From NCBI RefSeq assembly GCF_009759685.1, contig NZ_CP046654.1, positions 1,240,001 through 1,304,000 on the forward strand: a stretch of 64,000 nucleotides of DNA, in the 5' to 3' direction. Made by a program: the position numbers and the translations under genes. This document shows positions 56,699-64,000 of the stretch, one piece after another (positions within the stretch are counted from its first letter, which is position 1; each line of letters begins with the position of its first letter). This stretch comes from Acinetobacter baumannii. Lineage in GTDB: Bacteria; Pseudomonadota; Gammaproteobacteria; Pseudomonadales; Moraxellaceae. Under the pieces are notes generated by a model. The model ran no database searches, was not told the DNA's origin, and worked only from the letters and a program-made list of their open reading frames with translations.

Positions 56699-57298
56699 TT
56701 ATTCAACCATACTCACATATTTTGGACATTTTTGAATTCGTTGACACCATTCTTGAATATTTGGGTATAACTTTAAATCGAAGCCGCCTTCCTCAGCTAC
56801 ATGCGTGTATGCATATAAAGCAATATCAGCAATTGTAAATTTATTTCCAACAAGATAGTCGTGCTCTACTAAAGCTTTATTCATAATAGATAACGCTTTA
56901 TGGCCTTTTGGTTGTAATTTATGATATTCCTCTATTCTTTCTGGCGGTAATCCTAGATATTTATTAATAAAACGAGCAACTGCAATAAATGGTTCATGGC
57001 TATATTGTTCAAAGAACATCCATTGATACATTTTTGCCTTCATATAAGGATCTGCAGGAATCAATTCCGTTCCCTCAGCCAAGTAGCCTAGAATAGCGTT
57101 AGATTCACTTAGAACCCGTCCATCATCTAAAACTAATACAGGTATTTTCCCATTAGGATTTAAAGATAGAAACTCTGCCGTTAGAGTATCTTTATTTAAA
57201 ATATCAACATGAATCCATCTATGATATATATTTAATAGGGATAGTAACAGTTTGATTTTATAACAATTACCTGAATCTACATCACCATAGATTATCAT
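56699..57298 (-). CDS. Glutathione S-transferase family protein
   Basis: A 199-residue GST with an N-terminal thioredoxin-like domain (IYGDVDSGNCYKIKLLLSLL; PNGKIPVLVLDDGRVLSESN, the glutathione-binding turn) and a helical C-terminal domain with FTIADIALYAYTH. Substrate is unknown. It lies just downstream of the rRNA operon terminator on the same strand, with about 100 bp between. Confidence 0.88.
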   Translation of the reverse strand: MIIYGDVDSGNCYKIKLLLSLLNIYHRWIHVDILNKDTLTAEFLSLNPNGKIPVLVLDDGRVLSESNAILGYLAEGTELIPADPYMKAKMYQWMFFEQYSHEPFIAVARFINKYLGLPPERIEEYHKLQPKGHKALSIMNKALVEHDYLVGNKFTIADIALYAYTHVAEEGGFDLKLYPNIQEWCQRIQKCPKYVSMVE

Positions 57299-57400
57299 AG
57301 GTACTTACCCCCTTATTCTGCATATTTAAATATATAATTTTCTTATTGTTTATAACACAACACTTCCATAATATTTTGCTTTCCCATATAAAAAAACACC

Positions 57401-57428
57401 CCAACCTCTTTTGAGATTGGGGTGTTTA
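57401..57428 (-). terminator. rRNA operon terminator
   Basis: Stem CCCCAACCTC / GAGATTGGGG around TTTT, with A-rich sequence below that gives a U-run on the minus strand. It directly follows the 5S rRNA gene. Confidence 0.85.
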
Positions 57429-57436
57429 GAATAATG

Positions 57437-57551
57437 AGCTGGCGATGACTTACTCTCACATGGGTAATCCCACACTACCATCAGCGCTAAGAGGTTTCAC
57501 TTCTGAGTTCGGGAAGGGATCAGGTGGTTCACTCTTGCTATGGTCGCCAGC
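57437..57551 (-). rRNA. rrf: 5S ribosomal RNA
   Basis: The two ends pair as GCTGGCGACCA / TGGTCGCCAGC-type terminal helix, and internal landmarks such as CCGAACTCAGAAGTGAAAC match gamma-proteobacterial 5S rRNA. Length about 115 nt. Last gene of the operon. Confidence 0.95.
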
Positions 57552-57720
57552 ACAACTGTTTATGGATACTTGCTTGGGTCTTATTTGATGCCGAAGCGTT
57601 TTCCAAATCTGTAACAGACTGGGCTGATTGAATCTTACTTTATCTGTTCATTTTAGCTAGAGGTATAACTAAATCAAGTTGTCTTGCATATTTAAGAATC
57701 GATTGATGCTTCATATACAA

Positions 57721-57735
57721 CTGCTTGGGTGTTGT

Positions 57736-57742
<7 letters not shown>
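57721..57742 (-). other. 23S processing stem, 3' arm
   Basis: CTGCTTGGGTGTTGTATAGTCA on the plus strand is complementary, with one bulge and one mismatch, to the flank at 60624-60644 beyond the other end of the 23S gene. Together they form the RNase III-type precursor stem. Confidence 0.75.
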
Positions 57743-60623
<2,881 letters not shown>

Positions 60624-60628
<5 letters not shown>

Positions 60629-60644
60629 ATACAACCCCAAACAG
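60624..60644 (-). other. 23S processing stem, 5' arm
   Basis: The partner of 57721-57742: on the minus strand it reads CTGTTTGGGGTTGTATAGTCA. Nearly perfect complementarity around the mature 5' end. Confidence 0.75.
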
Positions 60645-60968
60645 TCGATGTTACCTACAAGTTAGTAACTTCAACATTTCAGTTTAGAGCACTGTGCACT
60701 TAAGCACTGTACAGCTTCAATCTAAATTCACATACCAAAACGCTTGATTCAGTTAATTTGCTAGTTCTCAATTCATCTAGATTAATTGCTTAACCTAAAC
60801 TCTTGAGTGAACAATTTATTTCAGACTCAATTTTGCCAATCTGTTAATGAGTTAATGTGTCTTCGTCAGATCACACTAATTACCGTGATAATGAAATCAC
60901 AGAAGTTAATAAACCAAGATCTCAATCTTTATTTACTAATTTCTGTAATCCGAACTTATCTTAAGTTC
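60629..60968. other. Spacer between tRNA-Ala and 23S rRNA
   Basis: About 340 bp of transcribed spacer on the minus strand. It contains the 23S 5' processing arm; the rest is AT-rich with no gene. A 63-codon plus-strand frame here is chance. Confidence 0.7.
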
Positions 60969-61044
60969 TGGTGGAGACTAGGAGAGTCGAACTCCTGACC
61001 TCCTGCGTGCAAAGCAGGCGCTCTACCAACTAAGCTAAGTCCCC
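60969..61044 (-). tRNA. tRNA-Ala (anticodon TGC)
   Basis: 76 nt with encoded CCA. The acceptor GGGGACT pairs with AGTCTCC, the D-loop reads AGCTTAGTTGGTAGAGCGC, the anticodon arm CTGCTTTGCACGCAG carries TGC, and the T-arm has GTTCGAC. Standard second spacer tRNA of gamma-proteobacterial rRNA operons. Confidence 0.97.
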
Positions 61045-61099
61045 AGCTTACATCATCAATCATGTATCTTTTATCTATAACTTCAACCAGTCAAAGTCA

Positions 61100-61176
<77 letters not shown>

Positions 61177-61190
61177 TCAGATACATCTAT

Positions 61191-61212
61191 GAAGAACAAC
61201 TTGTTGTGGATT
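61191..61212 (-). other. 16S processing stem, 3' arm
   Basis: Plus-strand GAAGAACAACTTGttGTGGATT is complementary to AATCCACACAAGTTGTTCTTC at 62911-62931 beyond the other end of 16S, apart from two extra bases. It is the 3' side of the precursor stem. Confidence 0.78.
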
Positions 61213-61235
61213 CTTACCAATCGTCAATCTTTCGT

Positions 61236-62772
<1,537 letters not shown>

Positions 62773-63146
62773 AAATCATTTTGCACCTTATTTATAGACA
62801 AGGTGCCAATTCTGGCTCATCAATTACTGACTTAAATTTCGCTCAAATAAACTTCGAGTAATTTAAACCAATCAATCAATGAAAATTATTTCGATTAATC
62901 AATCAGTAAAAATCCACACAAGTTGTTCTTCAATTCTCTTAATGATCTTCTTACTGGTTCGTCACCAGCAAGCTAGGTCGGCTATATTACTCTTAATCTC
63001 TTAAAAGTCAACAGGTAATTTCGATATTTTTAAAACTCATTCTCTAAACCAACTTGCCATCAAATTCATCACTTAAAGCAACCAATCTAATCACAAGTAA
63101 CTATTTTTCAACAAGTTTCTATCTGCATCACCGCCGATGGATGTGC
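62773..63146 (-). other. rRNA leader
   Basis: About 370 nt transcribed ahead of 16S. It contains the 5' arm of the 16S processing stem (62911-62931) and AT-rich sequence with repeated ATTGATTAATC-like words. It should carry antitermination signals (boxA-type), but I could not place one with certainty. Confidence 0.6.
62911..62931 (-). other. 16S processing stem, 5' arm
   Basis: Complementary to 61191-61212 over about 20 bp. The pairing brings the 16S ends together for RNase III cleavage. Confidence 0.78.
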
Positions 63147-63174
63147 ATTATAGACCATCTCTTTCCCTTTGCAA
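63147..63174 (-). promoter_or_regulatory. rRNA operon promoter
   Basis: On the minus strand: -35 TTGCAA (63169-63174), 16-bp spacer, -10 TATAAT (63147-63152). The consensus -10 with short spacer and the A/T-rich upstream tract are typical of rRNA P1-type promoters. It lies about 375 bp before 16S. Confidence 0.82.
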
Positions 63175-63358
63175 GGGGTATTTATCCCTTTTTCACTTGA
63201 GTGCCGTTTTTTTCTACTATTTTGCGAAAAAAGTGATATATATGGCTTTTTTTTAGGCATTTTTACTATTTTTTATTGGTTTTTATCTTTAGCTATATAA
63301 TCATTTTAGAGTTAGGGAGTCTTTTATATGGTTCTTATTCCTCTATAAGCTTTTTTAT
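63175..63358. other. Upstream region of the rRNA promoter
   Basis: AT-rich sequence with long A and T tracts on the minus strand, plausible UP-element territory for the promoter at 63147-63174. No gene. Confidence 0.45.
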
Positions 63359-63601
63359 TCCAAAGAATCCAAAGAATCCAAAGAATCCAAAGAATCCAAA
63401 GAATCCAAAGAATCCAAAGAATCCAAAGAATCCAAAGAATCCAAAGAATCCAAAGAATCCAAAGAATCCAAAGAATCCAAAGAATCCAAAGAATCCAAAG
63501 AATCCAAAGAATCCAAAGAATCCAAAGAATCCAAAGAATCCAAAGAATCCAAAGAATCCAAAGAATCCAAAGAATCCAAAGAATCCAAAGAATCCAAAGA
63601 A
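63359..63601. repeat. Perfect 9-bp tandem repeat, 27 copies
   Basis: Twenty-seven uninterrupted copies of TCCAAAGAA, 243 bp. Every copy is identical. Because the unit is a multiple of three and contains no stop in any of six frames, it creates long apparent frames on both strands (Pro-Lys-Asn or Leu-Asp-Ser repeats) that are not genes. It lies about 185 bp upstream of the rRNA promoter and is a good candidate variable-number locus. Confidence 0.97.
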
Positions 63602-63682
63602 ATATTAGAGCAAATACTCTACCCTCACTTTATATTTCTTCTTATTTTTTTAATTTATTTTATTCTTAATAATACTTAGATG

Positions 63683-63696
63683 GTTCCACGTGGAAC
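63683..63696. promoter_or_regulatory. parS-type centromere palindrome
   Basis: GTTCCACGTGGAAC, the perfect 14-bp parS core, in intergenic DNA between the tandem repeat and tyrS. It is identical to the copy in mutY at 24883. Two perfect copies 38.8 kb apart are far more than expected by chance and mark the origin-proximal domain. Confidence 0.82.
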
Positions 63697-63723
63697 GCTT
63701 AATTGGTTTTATGGTCCTGAAAT

Positions 63724-63752
63724 AAAAAAAGCAGGATTACTCCTGCTTTTCT
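63724..63752 (-). terminator. tyrS terminator
   Basis: Stem AAGCAGGA / TCCTGCTT with a TTAC loop, followed on the minus strand by a run of seven Ts, 16 bp after the tyrS stop. Confidence 0.88.
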
Positions 63753-63767
63753 ATCACTACATAACTT

Positions 63768-64000
<233 letters not shown>

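Larger units (their letters stand above)
63602..63767. other. Spacer between the tandem repeat and tyrS
   Basis: AT-rich 166-bp spacer holding a perfect parS palindrome (63683-63696) and the tyrS terminator (63724-63752). No gene. Confidence 0.6.

Noticed and set aside
63276..63608. A 110-codon plus-strand frame (Asn-Pro-Lys repeat) and an 80-codon minus-strand frame (Asp-Ser-Leu repeat)
   Set aside because: Both are produced by the 9-bp repeat, which has no stop in any frame. There is no ribosome site, and the frames end as soon as the array ends.

Overview
The window is chromosomal DNA from an Acinetobacter, most likely A. baumannii or a close relative. Four things support this: the low-GC, AT-rich gamma-proteobacterial codon use; a zinc-regulated pair (CobW-type GTPase and M15 lipoprotein peptidase) next to hutC that matches the A. 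baumannii zigA/zrlA locus; the 16S-Ile-Ala-23S-5S rRNA operon; and the run of genes dapA-bamC-purC, mutY, ppc, ilvD, fmt-rsmB. Two perfect copies (and one near copy) of the chromosomal parS palindrome suggest a position not far from oriC. There is no prophage, insertion sequence or CRISPR array. It is core and lineage-stable chromosome with a few accessory or decaying spots.

Layout. 1-4.1 kb: the end of the hut region (hutC with a palindromic HutC-type operator), an acyltransferase, then the zinc-starvation genes zigA and zrlA, each behind a Zur-box palindrome. 4.2-11.1 kb: a tyrosine/aromatic catabolic island (aroP permease, fahA, maiA, a VOC-fold enzyme, an IclR regulator, hpd). Matched pairs of 19-bp palindromes lie in the aroP/fahA divergent region and far upstream of hpd, which suggests a shared regulon. 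11.1-15.1 kb: a DUF523 protein, a MATE exporter broken by a frameshift, a BASS transporter and the nicotinamidase pncA. 15.1-17.4 kb: dapA-bamC-purC. 17.5-27.5 kb: formate/nitrite-type channel, rarA, a PQQ sugar dehydrogenase, small conserved proteins, dienelactone hydrolase, HIT protein, then mutY, an M23 lipoprotein, tag and an alcohol dehydrogenase. 27.5-36.2 kb: MocR and LysR regulators, an aldo-keto reductase/MFS pair, a START protein, dapB, a secreted acidic protein, dnaJ.

36.3-41.4 kb: an RND efflux permease and adaptor with a divergent TetR regulator and a 32-bp inverted-repeat operator between them. 41.5-49 kb: ppc, a nucleobase permease, LysR, a TauE-type exporter and an unusual two-domain thioredoxin-fold protein. 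49.2-57.3 kb: ilvD, fmt-rsmB, an NSS transporter with its 47-residue small subunit, an outer-membrane beta-barrel and a glutathione transferase. 57.4-63.2 kb: a complete rRNA operon on the minus strand with its promoter and both RNase III-type processing stems. 63.3-64 kb: 27 perfect copies of a 9-bp tandem repeat, a parS palindrome and the 3' end of tyrS.

The points most worth a second look are the shared tandem operators of the tyrosine island, the absence of a recognisable homogentisate dioxygenase beside a VOC protein that carries an intact extradiol-type metal triad, the clustered parS sites, the six-frame-open 9-bp repeat upstream of the rRNA promoter, and the frameshifted MATE gene. 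I did not find a clearly new multi-gene system such as a defence island.
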